Below are positions 42,060 to 54,382 of a DNA stretch of 64,000 nt, piece after piece. Source of the stretch: Salvia splendens (taxonomy: Eukaryota > Streptophyta > Magnoliopsida > Lamiales > Lamiaceae); the NCBI RefSeq assembly GCF_004379255.2, contig NC_056052.1, positions 9,479,708 through 9,543,707 on the forward strand, given 5' to 3'. The position numbers were made by a program, and so were the translations under genes. Each line of letters begins with the position of its first letter. The first letter of the stretch is position 1. The notes beneath the pieces are model-generated. The model was not told the origin of the DNA. It did no database searches and saw only the letters and a program-made list of their open reading frames with translations.

Positions 42060-45000
42060 CGAAGTGATTACATTTTCAGATGCAGATCCCGTCCCGGCCA
42101 TCTCTCCTCATCAAGACGCTATTGTCATCCAAGCCGGAGTGGCAAACAAACTGATCCACAGAGTGTTTGTGGATACCGGAGCGTCAGTCAGCATTCTTTT
42201 AAAGAATGTTTCGATAAACTAGAAGTGGATCCAGCTCGGCTCAGTCCGGCTCCACTTCCTCTGAAAAGTTTCGCCCAGGAGGACACCCGCCCTGAAGGTA
42301 TTATCAGCCTTCCGATCACGGTGGGAAAAGCGCCTACAAGCTCCAGTACGATGATCGAGTTCTTTGTGGTAAAAGCTCGGTCCCCGTACAACATCATCTT
42401 GGGAAGAGACTGGCTCAACGCAGTTCGGGCCGTTTGCTCTACTTATCACCTCACCATCAAGATTCCCACTAAAGGTGGGATAGCGGTCATTCGAGGTGAT
42501 CAAAAGAGAGCAAAAGAGTGTCTGCAGATTGCGCTTAAAAGTGCCGAGCAATCAGATCGGCATCATCAAGCATAGCAATCACAGCAGTCGGAGTCTGAGG
42601 CAAGCGAAATGACCGAAGTCACACCAGAGTCGAACTCAATGACCGTTCAGTTATACGAAGATGATCCATCCAGAACGGTCAAGATCGGTTTCGCGGGAAC
42701 GCCTCTACTCCGGGAAAAGACCATCCAGCTCCTCAAGGAGTACAAAGATGTCTTTGCATGGTCTCCGTTGGACATGACCGGAGTGCCCCCTGAGGTAATC
42801 ACTCATCGGTTAAATATTGATCCTTCAGTCCGGCCTATAAAACAGAAGCAAAGACTCTTTACGGCAGAAAGAAATCAAGTCATCCATGACGAAGTCCGCC
42901 AATTATTGAAAGCGGATGTATTATTCGAGGTGAAATATCCTTCTTGGGTGGCCAATCCTGTGATGATCAAGAAAAAAAGAAGGAGGATGGCGGATGTGCA
43001 TAGATTTTACCGATCTAAACAAGCACTGTCCTAAAGATTGCTATCCCCTTCCGAACATAGATAAAAAGTAGAAGCTTTGATCGGCTTCGAAATTTTCTGT
43101 TTTCTTGATTTATACAAAGGCTACCACCAAGTTTTAATGGATGAGAATGATGCTTCAAAAACGGCTTTCATTACTGACTTCGGCATCTTTGCTTATAAAA
43201 AGATGCCATTCGGTTTAAAGAATGCCGGAGCCACATATCAAAGGATGGTAGATAAGCTTTTTCGGCATTTGATAGGAAAAGAGGTTGAAGTGTATGTCGA
43301 CGACATAGTCGTCAAAAGCAGAAACACTTCGGAATACGAAGACAACCTCAAATCCACCCTCGACGTGCTCAAAAAAGCCAACCTCAAACTCAATCCCCAA
43401 AAATGTACCTTTTTGGTAGATTCGGGAAAGTTTCTGGGTTGTTGGGTTTCAAAGGACGGACTCAAGGCAAATCCCTCAAAAGTTCAAGTTGTTCAGAACA
43501 TGGCGATGCCGAAGTCCATACATGATGTGCAAAGGTTAACTGGATGTCTAGCCGCACTGAATAGATTCCTTTCCCAAGCAGCCGAAAAGCAACTGCCGTT
43601 CTTCAAAGTGTTGAAAAAGGCACCAAAGTTTGAGTGGGGAGCCGAGCAGAAAAAGGCTTTTGACGAGCTCAAAAGTTATTTAGCCAAGCTTCCAATTCTC
43701 TCTGCTCCAACAGATGCCGAAGTGATATTCTTATACTTAGCGGCATCAGATCAAACCATTAGCGCGGTGCTTGTACGAGAAGAAGGCCTAAAGCAGCTTC
43801 CCATCTACTTTACAAGCCGAGCATTAAGAGGTCCAGAAACAAGGTATCAACCTCTGGAAAAAATTGCTCTGGCGTTAGTAAATGCAGCAAGGAGACTGCG
43901 GCCATACTTCTATGCTCACAAGGTATGCGTCTTAACCGATCTGCCACTTCGGCAAGTTTTGACCAAGCCAGAAGCATCATGCAGAATCGCCAAATGTGCC
44001 ATAGAGTTGGGAGAACACTCAATAGAATATCTACCTCGGAAAGCCATCAAGGGACAAGCCTTGGCAGATTTTCTTGCAGAGGCAAAGTTCGATCAAGCAA
44101 TCCCTGTTATTGCCGAACAGGAAAATCCTGCCAATGACGAACTAACACAGCCCCAGGAATCCGAAGTAGAACCGCCGGACTGCTGGAGTGGATTCGTAGA
44201 TGGAGCTTCGAATAAGACGGGAAGTGGAGCTGGTATTCTACTTATCGCTCCCGACGGACACGAGGTAACTTATTCACTTCGGTTCTTATTCCCAACTACT
44301 AATAACGAAGCCGAATACGAAGCCCTCCTTGCCGGACTTCAATTAGCGCAAAGTCTATTTGTCAAATCTCTCAAAATCCATTGTGATTCACAAGTCATAG
44401 TGAATCACATGCTGGGTACAAGTGAAGCCCGAGATGAGAGGATGAAAAAATACTTGGACAAAGCGCAAAGCATTAGCCGAAGTTTCTCTTATTTTCGGAT
44501 AATCCGCATTCCCAGAGCGGAAAACAGCCGAGCAGATACTTTAAGTAAGTTGGCCTCATATCCGAGCTCAAAGGTGGAGGAATTACTACACCGAAGCATT
44601 GATGAAGCTGAGGTACATTCAGTAACCAGCTCGCCGAACTGGATGACGCCGATCTTACAGTATCTAGATCAAGGACAACTGCCCGAGGATAAGAGAGAAG
44701 CTCGGAAAATCACATGCCGAGCACTTCGGTATGAACTTCATGAAGGAGTCCTATACAGAAAGTCCTACCTTCAACCGTTATTGCGATGTGTAGGACCAGA
44801 AGAGACGGACTACATCCTTAGAGAAGTTCATGAAGGATCTTGCGGTAGCCACATCGGAGCTAGAGCTTTAGCTAAAAAAGTTCTGAGATGGGGATATTAT
44901 TGGCCAACTTTGGTACAAGAAGCAGTGCAGCTCGTCAAGACATGTACGAAGTGCCAAATTCATGCAAATATCCCAAGGATGCCGCAGACCGATCTATGTG

Positions 45001-45872
45001 CTATGCAAAGCCCTTGGCCTTTTATGCAATGGGGCATAGACATAGTAGGACCACTACCACAAGCTCCTCGGCAAATGAAATTCCTTATCGTTGTCGTGGA
45101 TTACTTCACGAAGTGGGTGGAGGCTGAACCATTAGCTACGATAACGAGCTCGAAGGCATTGGATTTCGTCTGGAAGAACATAGTGTGCCGATTTGGCATA
45201 CCCCACATCCTCATTTCGGATAATGGGACTCAGTTCACCGACAAGACATTCAAGAATTGGTGCCAAGAGCTGAATATTCAACAGCGGTTCACTTCGGTCT
45301 CCCACCCACAAGCAAACGGACAAACGGAGGTAACAAACCGTATCTTGGTGAAAGGGTTAAAAGCTCGGTTAGAACAAGCCAAAGGACAATGGGTAGAAAA
45401 TCTCCCTCAAGTCCTATGGTCCTACCGAACTACACCCAAAACCTCCAACGGTGAAACTCCGTACAGTCTGGTGTACGGCACTGAAGCCGTGATTCCGGTT
45501 GAGATCGGCGTACCCAGTCCCCGAACTCTAAATTTCTCCTCAGAAATGAATGATGACGGACTAAGAGCCGAACTAGATCTGGCCGAAGAAAGAAGAGAAT
45601 TGGCCTGCATAAAAGCAGCCAAGTACAAGGAGCAAGTAGCCCGGTATTATAACCAAAGGGTGAAAAAGCTGCAATTTCAAGTGGGAGATCTCGTCTTGAG
45701 AAACAATGAAGTAAGCCGAGCAGAAAAGCTGGGCAAACTCGAACCCACATGGGAAGGTCCATATCGGGTGTCAGAAGTCCTCGGCAAAGGGTCTTACAAA
45801 TTGACTCACATGTCAGGAGAACAAGTACCCCGAACATGGTACATTTCCAACCTCAAGAAGTTCCATTTGTAA
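42060..45872 (+). pseudogene. Gypsy pol: protease, RT, RNase H, integrase
   Basis: Protease with VFVDTGASVSIL at about 42165-42200 (frame break just after) and IILGRDWL. Reverse transcriptase starts at 42609 (DVFAWSPLDMTGVPPEV), breaks near 42990-43070, then stays open for 931 codons from 43077 to 45872. Within that stretch are MPFGLKNAGATYQRMVD, YVDDIVVKS (residues 73-80), RNase H with WSGFVDGASNKTGSGAG, the integrase zinc part HEGSCGSHIG..CTKCQIH, and catalytic WGIDIVGP, ISDNGTQF and PQANGQTEVTNR. There is no chromodomain at the end. Domain order RT-RNase H-integrase is gypsy; the primer site and the long 3' region with reverse-strand genes suggest the Tat lineage. Inactive in cis because of gag, protease and RT breaks. 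Confidence 0.92.
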
Positions 45873-46640
45873 GAGACAGTCCGGTCAGTCAGTCTTGTGT
45901 CTAGTTCGGTCCTAGGGGTATGTGCTTTCTTTGTTTTTTACTTGTTTTTCATGTTTGTCTATGTGCGTTTTGTTTGTCTATGTGCGTTTTGTTCGTCTAT
46001 GTGCGTTTTGTCTATATGCGTGTCGTCTCTTACAAATGTTACTGAGGTATCTTGTTCTTCGAAGGCTGATCCCCTTTTTAGAACATATATAAGCCAACGA
46101 TTGTGAGTCCAAGCTTCTAAGGAGGATACAAGACCACAATTCAGCTTAAGAAACAAGCAGTCCGTCTGAAACGAACTGCAACAAAGGAAAAGTCCGATCC
46201 ACGCGATAAAACTCGCCGAATTAGGACAAGGGAAAGTCCGATCCCCAAATTAGGACAAGGGAAAGTCCGATCCGAGCGATAAAACTCGCCGAATTAGGAC
46301 ACAAGCTTAGTCCGGTCAAAGAAATTTACTTCATAAGACCAAAGACGAGTCCGGTCAAAGAAGTTTACTTCATAAGACCAAAGACGAGTCCGGTCAAAGA
46401 AGTTTATTTCATAAGACCGAGGACCAAGTCCGGTCAAAGAAGCTTACTTCATAAGACCGAGGACGAGTCCGGTCAAAGAAGTTTACTTCATAAGACCGAG
46501 GACGAGCACGATGAAATTTTTTCGCTGAGCTGTAAATACGCAGTGATAGAAGCGAAATGAAGATTTCATTTATTAAAACTTGTTCGGCATACAACTCCGC
46601 TGCCCTACGAGAAGGCGTTACGCCATTACAAAGGACTATT
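45873..46640. other. Spacer between pol and the antisense gene
   Basis: Holds T-rich GTCTATGTGCGTTTTGTTTG repeats (45955-46020), then AAAGTCCGATCC / AAACTCGCCGAATTAGGACA repeats (46188-46308), then a 39-bp array. No protein is supported. This kind of low-information spacer after pol is usual in Tat elements. Confidence 0.6.
46309..46507. repeat. 39-bp tandem repeat, five copies
   Basis: Unit AGTCCGGTCAAAGAAGTTTA followed by CTTCATAAGACCGAGGACG. Starts at 46309, 46348, 46387, 46427 and 46466: period 39, with one 40-bp copy. Copies differ by a few bases (AAAGACG against GAGGACG). Confidence 0.9.
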
Positions 46641-49519
46641 CTACTGTCCCTGGTTGCTAAAGTTGAGCCATCTATTCACAAAATCCTCGTGAAGCCGAGT
46701 TCGGGCGTTCTCGGCAGCTGAAGAATAAGCAGGTCGACGAGATGCTCTAATCGACCTACCGCCTCTTCCCTGAGCCCGGGAAGCTCTAGCACCTCGGCGG
46801 CGAAGAGTCTCTTCACGAAGCATTTGTTGATCTTGCTCACTCATAATCACAGCTCCTCTACGAACTTCAGTCCGTCCTTGTCTTGACGTTTCCGGTTGCT
46901 CCTGAGTCCGTTCTCGTCTTGACGTTTCCGGCTGTTCCTGAGTTCGTTGCTGACTTGGAGTAGGGTTTTGAGCAAGTGAATCAGGGGTTTGAGCTGGAGT
47001 ACTAGCATCTGTTGGCGGGAAATGCCTGAGGAATCTCTCGATTGAGGGACGCCGGGAAAGAATGATGTCGTACCGAGAAGCCCAGCGCCGCAATGATTTC
47101 ACGACTTGTTGGCAAGCCGAGCTCTCCAACGCATTGTTCCTCCGGAGTACATGATTTTCCTCCCACAGTTCGTCAACTCGTTCCTGAACTTCAGAGATGG
47201 TCATTCCCCCGCGCCTGCAGATGAAATCCTCATACGCAGTCCTCTCAGCGACGGCAGTGTTCAGCTCGGCCTCCAGATCTTTCTTTTCGGACTCTAAGTC
47301 CTTATTGTCGGCCTCCAGCTTCACTAAACAAGCCAAGAGTTCGTCATTCTTCATCTGGTCAGCTATGGCTTTTTTCTCAGCTTCGTCTAAAGCGGAAGAG
47401 TACAGCCGCTTCCAGTGAAGTACCTCCAGCTCCTTAAGAGTTAAGAATACAAAGCAGCTATGTCAGTTCGGCATTTCAGTTTACTGAGCAGGTAGTAAAC
47501 CACAACAGGAGTAAAAGAGAGTACGAAAAGCTATACGAAGACACAAGTGCAGAAAGAAGAATTTTTTCATTCATAAGAAAAAATTTTTTACACAAGGAGG
47601 GCTTCAAAGCCATTTTACAACAAGGAAGAAACTAAACTAAGAGAAGGGAGACGAAATCATACTCCGCCAGCTTCGTCTCCGGCTCCTCGGTGAGGTTCAG
47701 CTTCCTTCTCCTTGTCTGCCTCAGCTTCAGCCTCGGCCTCCCTGCTCCTCCCAGCCTGCTCGGTGCCCCCATCACCGATCAGCAGCACCTCTTGCTCGGC
47801 CTGCCTGTCTCCGGTCTGCTGATCAGGCTGCTCGGTCTCACCCTCTCCGTGGAAAATTGGAGCGGGTGAAACTGGCCCTAAGGAGGCAAAGATAGCCTCC
47901 ATATTCTCGTCCCGGTCAGCTCGGCAACTACGAACTCGGTCAGCAGAAAGCAGGACCGAGGACGAAGCAAGCTCCTCAAGGAGCGGCAGACTCTGGAGAC
48001 GAGCTGCTATCTCTCGGCCGTACAGCGGCAGAACGACTTCGGGCCCCTGCTCGGCATTATCGGTCATCAGTTTCAGCAGATCACCGACAAAGGCCGAAAA
48101 TTGATTGCTCAGAAAGAGTTTCTCCGCGAAAGCACGGAGAACCTCCCCTTGGGCAACCACGGCGGCAGCATCCCTCCGTTTCGTCTGCTCTCGCTGGATG
48201 ACGAGCTGGTTTTTGGCAAACTGAGCTTCATCCTGGGCCGAGATCCTAGCAGCTCTGGCCTTCTCAAAGTCGGCCTTAGCCTGTTCGGCCTGGTGACGAG
48301 CTGCCGCCAACTTCCTCTGCATCTCAGCATAATCGTTGGACGCTTTGGAGAGTTCAACGGCGACGAGCTTGGAGAGCATATCGTTCCTCTGAAAATGGAA
48401 AAAGGAAAAAGTCAACCGAGGGGCCACAAAAAATACAGGAAAAAAGCAAGGCCAGAAAATCAAGAAGAGAATTCACCTCGGCGAAGTCCGTGGGCCATAA
48501 AAAGGGCTCACAGATATGTTCCGAAGGAGGCGCCAAGACCACGTCTTTCTCTGGCGCTCTTGGGGGCTTCTGGGCCTTCCCCTTCCCCTTTGCCGAAGTG
48601 GACTCCGGCTTTTTTGGATCCGAAGAGGTCTTTTGCCTCTTCGGATTCTTCTCGGCATCAGACGCCGAGCTGGTGGTTTTCGGCCTCTCCGGTTCCTTAG
48701 ATTCGGAGGATTTGCGGCTAATCTTGTTCAGCAAGTTCACTGCCAAAAAGCAAGAAAACAAGGTTAGTTTTCGTCGTCAAGGCAGTAATGCATAAAAAAG
48801 AATTCCTCACCCTCAGTCTCTTCGTCCGAAGACGAGGAGTCGAACACGAAGTCGCCCTTGACGAGCTCAGACTCCAGGTACTGCTTCCTAATCATAGGAA
48901 TCTTATTGAGCTCGCCCTCGAGCTCGTCCAACGGTTCTAACCGAGGATGAGGAATCACGGACTTCGGCCCTCTCCAGGGAAAGCCCGGAGCCGCTGTCCT
49001 ATTATAAAAAAAGAAGCGATGCTGCCACTTTGGCCACTTGGTTTTGCAGAAGGCCCTAAAAGGCTGTAAAGGGATCAAGTAAAACCAAGATCCCTTCCTC
49101 TTAAACTGGAAGAAATTAAGGATTGCCCTCAGAGACAGATCCTTATCTAGCCTACGCAGTTCGGCAGCAAAGGCCGATAAGTGCCTCCAAGAGTTCGGAG
49201 TCACCTGACCTAAAGGGAGTTGAAAAAAATCTAGCAGCTCTACAAAGGCAGGGGGAAGAGGGAAACGAAGCCCGCATTCCAAGCCGGCTTCATAAACGGT
49301 GGCGTAACCCTCCGGCGGCGAGTCAGCCCTATGAAGGTCGTCGGGAATCGCAACCTTCCCCCCAGGAAAAAAATATTTTTCGTGTAAAGATATCACAGTA
49401 TCCTTACTCAAGATACTGTGAAAATACTCTACGGTCTTCTCCCCGGATTCTTTCCGGCTAGAAGACCCCTTATCCCCTTTCCTACCGCTACCTGACTCAG
49501 AAGAAGAAGAAGAAGACAT
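46641..49519 (-). CDS. Spliced antisense gene of the gypsy element
   Basis: Gene on the opposite strand to gag-pol. Proposed exons: 49519-48811, 48739-48477, 48388-47663 and 47432-46641, all GT..AG with phases that close, giving about 829 codons; if the third intron is not removed the frame ends at 47657 (567 codons). Exon 1 has a Ser-rich start, then ISLHEKYFFPGGKVAIPDD.. FPLPPAFVELLDFFQLPLGQ.. TPNSWRHLSAFAAEL, which is the putative gypsy-type transposon domain found in antisense frames of Tat elements. Exon 2 is basic (KGKGKAQKPPRAPEK). Exons 3 and 4 are long Glu/Lys/Ala-rich coiled coils (LVKLEADNKDLESEKKDLEA), and exon 4 ends Arg/Gln-rich. All frames are open while gag-pol is broken. The function of such genes is unknown. 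Confidence 0.75.
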
Positions 49520-49846
49520 AGTTCTTACTCTTTGAAAGTCTGAAAAAATTCTGAAGAAATTCTTGAAAGCGGAAGGAAATTTTTTCGCAAAAGAGAGAGA
49601 ATGCAGAAGAAGCAATAGCAAAAGTGTTCAACTGATGAAGAAAGGACGTATTTATCAGATTCGGAGAAGATTTCAAAATCATCGCACCGTTTCGAATCCC
49701 ACCTTTTCAGGATTCAACGGCCGGATTTTACTGTCGCATTTAATGCAGTCACGCGCAAGGCACGTCCCCTGACGTCAGCCTCCCCCGTACCTTTATCCAG
49801 AATGCCGAAGTGACTCGCTTCGCCGAAGTGATTCACTTCGCTTTTC

Positions 49847-49857
49847 GGGGGGGGTAG
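49847..49857 (+). other. Gypsy polypurine tract
   Basis: Eight consecutive G followed by TAG, immediately before the TG of the 3' LTR. This is the expected position of the plus-strand primer. Confidence 0.75.
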
Positions 49858-50664
49858 TGATGGAGTACGTACTAAACAAGCCCAATAGCAGTGACGGCCC
49901 ATCAGCCCAAAGCCCAAGGAAGAGTATCAGTTCGGCATTACCAAAGAGTTCGGCCCCAGCCGCATTACCAAAGAGTTCGGCCCCAGCCTACAGCTCGGTA
50001 AAAGCCGACCGGCATTACCAAAGAGTTCGGCCCCAGCCGCATTACCAAAGAGTTCGGCCCCAGCCTACAGCTCGGTAAAAGCCGACCAATCAGTTCGGCA
50101 TTACCAAAGAGTTCGGCCCCAGCCTACAGCTCGGTAAAAGCCGACCAATCAAGCTCTACTCTCAGATCGGCAAAAGCTGCTCGGTCATAGTTCAGAAGTT
50201 CGGTCTCAGTATTCGACCGAACTGGGAGATAGTGGACTCATGCAGAACCTCCACGACCTCCACTACACGATCTATTTAGTGGTGTCAACTCATGCAGGAT
50301 CTCATGCAGGATAGCGGACCAAACAAAGAGATAGTGGACCCATGCAGGATCTCATGACCTCCACGACATCCACTACCTAGTTAGTGGTGATGCAAGCCAC
50401 GACCTAGTTAGTGGTGATGCAAGCCACGATCTTAGTTCAATGTATAAATAGAACTTAGATCAGATAGAAAAGCGCTCTAGACACAAAATATCATATAGCA
50501 AGTCTGTATTTGTAAGCTGAAAACCAGATCAAGCGATACAATCTCGCCCTCCTTTCTTCCCGTGGACGTAGATTTACCTCAGTAAATCGAACCACGTAAT
50601 TCCTTGTGTCGTGATCTATATTTTTCACCCGCATTTGTTACCATCAAAAATTCGTCCAATCATC
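49858..50664 (+). repeat. 3' LTR of the gypsy element, complete
   Basis: Starts TGATGGAGTACG after the polypurine tract and ends CCAATCATCA. 807 bp. The first third holds about five copies of CATTACCAAAGAGTTCGGCC followed by CCAGCC (49936-50125), interleaved with TACAGCTCGGTAAAAGCCGA. The rest matches the truncated 5' LTR. TATAAATAGAAC near 50443 is the likely promoter. Confidence 0.92.
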
Positions 50665-50907
50665 AGCCACCGCTGCGCATGCTCCGATGATTGGACTGAG
50701 CACAATCTCGGAATCGTACAATGAAAAATCCAGAACAACGCCCTGCTGCAAAGACCCCTTGGCGTTAGGGCTCCGATTGGGTGAGGTGAGGTGCTGGATA
50801 ACGGTTTTGCACTCTGCGCCGAGCTTGGAATGCTTGCTCCACGAAGCATTTTTCTGGATCTTCTCGAGCGTGGGGATCAGCACTTTGTTTAGGCGGGAAT
50901 CCGCCAT
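50665..50907 (-). pseudogene. BIG-like: Exon-1 stub of a BIG-type SEC7 ARF-GEF, cut by the LTR
   Basis: Minus-strand start MADSRLNKVLIPTLEKIQKN, then ASWSKHSKLGAECK, VIQHLTSPNRSP and LYDSEIVLSPIIGAC. This is the conserved N-terminus of plant BIG1-BIG4 brefeldin-A-inhibited guanine-nucleotide exchange factors (large Golgi/TGN ARF activators of about 1,700 residues). The frame stops being gene-like exactly at 50665, where the gypsy LTR ends (TCA at 50664). The rest of the gene should lie left of the gypsy element, but a copia remnant is there instead. Either the gene was destroyed, or a duplicated 5' fragment was hit. The SEC7 domain is absent. Confidence 0.75.
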
Positions 50908-51826
50908 TTCACGAGCCTGAAGATGAAGGTTTTGACAATAATGCCCCTGTGCGGTTTTGTTAAATCTAATCTGGAAATGAGAATTATCGATTTTAGGTAC
51001 AAATAAATAAATAAAACGGTGATCTCAATTCTGAATATGGAAAGTAATTAATCGGTTTCGATTTCTATAAATCGCTTTTATGTACAAAATCCATCTAATA
51101 TGGGTGTAATCGGTAATTTAAATATGGTGTGATCTGTAATTTATAGCCTATAACCTCTAATTTATAATAATATCTAAAATTTCAAAGTCAAATAAACGAA
51201 CACAACATAAACATTGACACGAAATTTTTCACACTAATTCAGTAATTTTTTGTGTTAAATTTTATGTGTTAAATTTTATGTTTCGTGTTCTCGAATAATA
51301 TTCAAATTAATAAATGTATTACAAATAAAAATTACATTATTTAAAAATAAGTAGTATAAACAGTAAAAATAAAATAGTTTAAATGAATAAGATTTTACTG
51401 TAAATGTTAATTCAAAAGATATAGTGGTATTGTATAAATTACCTTAATTGTAGATCATAGTATATAAATTTCCTAAATTGTTTATACTTTGCTTTTATAA
51501 GTGAGTAAATACATAATAAAATTTCGTTAGTCAATCCAATATTGTATATACATTAATAAAATAAGATCCGAAGTAATAATACGTATACATTGATTCATAA
51601 ACATATATGGAAATCATACAATTGAAGATAAATGAGGAATAATCTTAATGTGTGTGTGTAATTAATTTGAGGAACATATGAATTTTGGTGTCTTCCATAT
51701 TTTGTGATGTCCGGTTTTTCAAATAATGAAATCAACTCTACATAAATTTGTCGACCTTCAAAACGTCTTAAATTATTTTATTGTTACAAAACGAAAAAAA
51801 ATACCATAAACATGAACATGAAATTT
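50908..51826. other. Upstream of the BIG stub, AT-rich
   Basis: Probable former promoter and leader of the BIG-type gene, then AT-rich DNA without frames. Around 51631-51775 there is a diverged third copy of the 130-bp unit that is duplicated at 52381 (AATAATCTTAATGTGTGTGT .. GATGTCCGGTTTTTCAAATA). Confidence 0.5.
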
Positions 51827-52087
51827 CCTCCGTATTCAAAAAATAGAAACATTTAAAATGGCACGGATTTTAATGCACAATTGGTAAAGTAAGTGAGAAA
51901 AATTGATAAAGTAAGAGAGAGGAAAAGAAAAATGAGTAAAGTAAGAGAGAAAGAGAAAAAGTAGTGAAAGTAGAACTAGTGAATTGTGGGGTCCATGTCC
52001 TAAAATAGAAAGATTTTAAAGTTTTTATTTTTAAGGAACGACTCAAAATGGAAATAGTTGTTATTTTAAAAAAACGGGGGAGTAAGT
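51827..52087. mobile_element. Stowaway-like MITE
   Basis: Left end TTCCTCCGTATTCAAAAAAT followed by AGAAACAT; right end ATTTTAAAAAAACGGGGGAGTAAGTA. The interior matches the MITE at 20438 (ACAATTGGTAAAGTAAG; GTGGGGTCCATGTCCTAAAA). It lies inside the older repeat marked by the 130-bp units. Confidence 0.65.
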
Positions 52088-52380
52088 ATATGTAGAAGAT
52101 TTCAAAATCAAGTTTACGCTGCCTTTGTGATTCATTGTATCAACATTTTAAAGGCCATTGGATTACATTTGCAGGAAGTACTATATAGCAAACTAATTTG
52201 ATGGATTTTGCTAAGATGGAAAGAATATTAGTACAATACAAATTATCGAAAAATTATTTCCTTTGATGAATTTTGATACTTGTAGGAAATCAACACATCA
52301 TCACTTAATTATGCAAAAAAAAAAAATTCTTTATTATTAAGAAAACATAAATGCATAAAATAAATAAGTACAGTTAAATA

Positions 52381-52640
52381 AAGTATGAATAATCTTAATA
52401 TGTATGTGGCTCTATTATTGAAACGTTAGGAGTTTGACGTCTTACATAATTTGTGACGTCTGGATTTTTAAATAATTAAGTCAACACTAGAGAAACTTTT
52501 CCAACCTTCAAAGTATGAATAATCTTAATATGTATGTGCCTCTATTATAGAAACGTTAGGTGTTTGACGTCTTACATAATTTGTGACGTCTGGATTTTTA
52601 AATAATTAAGTCAACACTAAAGAAAATTTTCCAACCTTCA
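52381..52640. repeat. 130-bp tandem duplication
   Basis: 52381-52510 and 52511-52640 begin AAGTATGAATAATCTTAATA and end TTTTCCAACCTTCAA; they differ at only about six positions (TGGC/TGCC, ATTG/ATAG, GGAG/GGTG and others). Each contains the inverted pair GACGTC..GACGTC. A recent local duplication in noncoding DNA. Confidence 0.88.
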
Positions 52641-52800
52641 AATGTCTTTAATTTTAAAGGAAAAGAAAATTTGTTAGAGGCATATGAAATTCAAATTAAA
52701 GGAAAATTAAGTATGCAACTCTTCTGCCACAAGAAATTATTTTCATTAACACCAACCCCAACTTAGTGCTAACACCTACCCCAAGAATGAGATGACTTTT

Positions 52801-53093
52801 TTATGCATATCCTTAATTATAACCCCTCAAGGGAACCATCAAGCAAACACGTAAAAAGAAAATATCAACTTATTTATAATATAGTGCAAATAAGAGATAT
52901 AGAAGTGGTCAAGGTCGCATTAGAAGATAACCCGACAGATCATTTCACAAAAGCATTATCAAACAAGACGTTTAAACGTCACGTGGAAGGATTCAGAGTT
53001 AGATTGATCATAAACCTAGACCCGCTTTCAGTATAAGTGGAAGGATTTTGCCATGGTATACTCGAAACATGTTTTTGAGTATAAGTGAGAGAT
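52801..53093 (+). pseudogene. 3' end of an old copia pol (RNase H)
   Basis: 52803-53035 reads SKHVKRKYQLIYNIVQIRDI.. VALEDNPTDHFTKALSNKTF, the conserved end of copia RNase H. It is followed by a doubled purine tract (GTATAAGTGGAAGGA at ~53031 and GTATAAGTGAGAGAT at ~53079) and then the LTR at 53094. Everything upstream of RNase H is missing. Confidence 0.85.
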
Positions 53094-54382
53094 TGTTAGA
53101 ATTTATATACTAAAAAATTTATTTCAAGTCCTTTTATATGTAAAAAGTCTTTATCCATTTTACCTATTTAATGAAAATTCTCAATATAGTTTGCTTATTC
53201 ATTTGTGACATGTTTTACTAACATTTAATGTCTAAAAGCAAACAAATCTAATTCTTCTACACAGTAGACTTATCGTGGAATAAATCATAACAATAGGTGA
53301 CTCAGTCGGTTATTTGCAGATGCAAAATAGAATGTACAACCTAGATAGTCTTTCGCTACCCATCACATTGTTTGTTTGAACGTTTCCTTATCTTAGGAAA
53401 CTAACTACATTGATGAGGTATAACTCTAAATGGATCTAACGGTGAGATAAGTTTTTCTTGCTTATTTACTGAAAGGCGAGGTTTTAGCGACTATTATTTC
53501 TTAATATTGTATATAACCTTGAGCATACAATGTCAGCTATGCACTATATTGATTTATCAAAAGATGCGAATTTTTCATAGCCCAAGAATCTTGACGAGTT
53601 GTGCATGGGTGATTGATACTTATCGGTGTTAGGATTGTTATTGCAATGAATCATGTCCCGGGAGAATACGGTACAATAATACCTCAAGAGGTATTCGGAA
53701 AAGAATTGTATCATTCAAAATACTAGCCATTTGGAATTTATTCTATGAATAATAAATAATGTTTCTGAGCTAAATCACTCTTGGAAAAAGAGGTTAATTA
53801 ATTAACCTCAAATACCAGATTTAAATTAATTAGTGGATATTTATATCTTATATACAACAAATAATATAAATTAAAGAGGATGCCCAGATTACATATAATT
53901 TAGGATTGGACTGACAGTCAATATTATTTTATTATAGTGGTTGATTATAATATTTTGATTGAACTTGAATTAAATTGGGGATCAGTTTAATTGATAAACG
54001 TCTGTAAGGTTTGACACAAGTCCAACCTCTATGGATCTCTCTTCTGATTAAAATAACTCAATATAAATGAGACTTACTAGACAAATGTAACACAATCGAG
54101 AAACCCTAGCCTCCATCTAGGGATTTTTGAAAACCCCCACACTGGGAATTTTGAAATTCTCTCTTCATTATTTAAAATTTGGTCTTCTTTCCAGTCTAGT
54201 CCTTTCATGTTTTGATCAGCTTTGTTCACACAGATCAAAACTTGGGTTCGCAAAACAGCCAAAAAGTTTGTGGTCGAGAGCAAAGAACGTCACGTGGAGA
54301 AGTAAGCAAGCCACTTTGATTCTTTGAATAATCTATTCGGTAAATTCTAAACCGTAGACTTCATGTATTAGGATTTAATTGT
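53094..54382 (+). repeat. Copia LTR, 3'-truncated
   Basis: Starts TGTTAGAATTTATATAC. It can be followed against the LTR at 55625 over its whole length, with shared blocks CTAATTCTTCTACA(C/T)AGTAGACT, GTGACTCAGTCGGTT-like, AACCTAGATAG, ATCTAACGGTGAGATAAGT and GTCACGTGGAGAAG-like, but strongly diverged. Similarity stops near 54382, about 110 bp before the expected end. Clearly an older insertion than the element at 55625. Confidence 0.8.

Noticed and set aside
48101..48795. Plus-strand frames opposite the antisense gypsy gene
   Set aside because: They mirror GC-biased codons of the minus-strand exons, and only the minus strand shows a domain and consistent splice sites.
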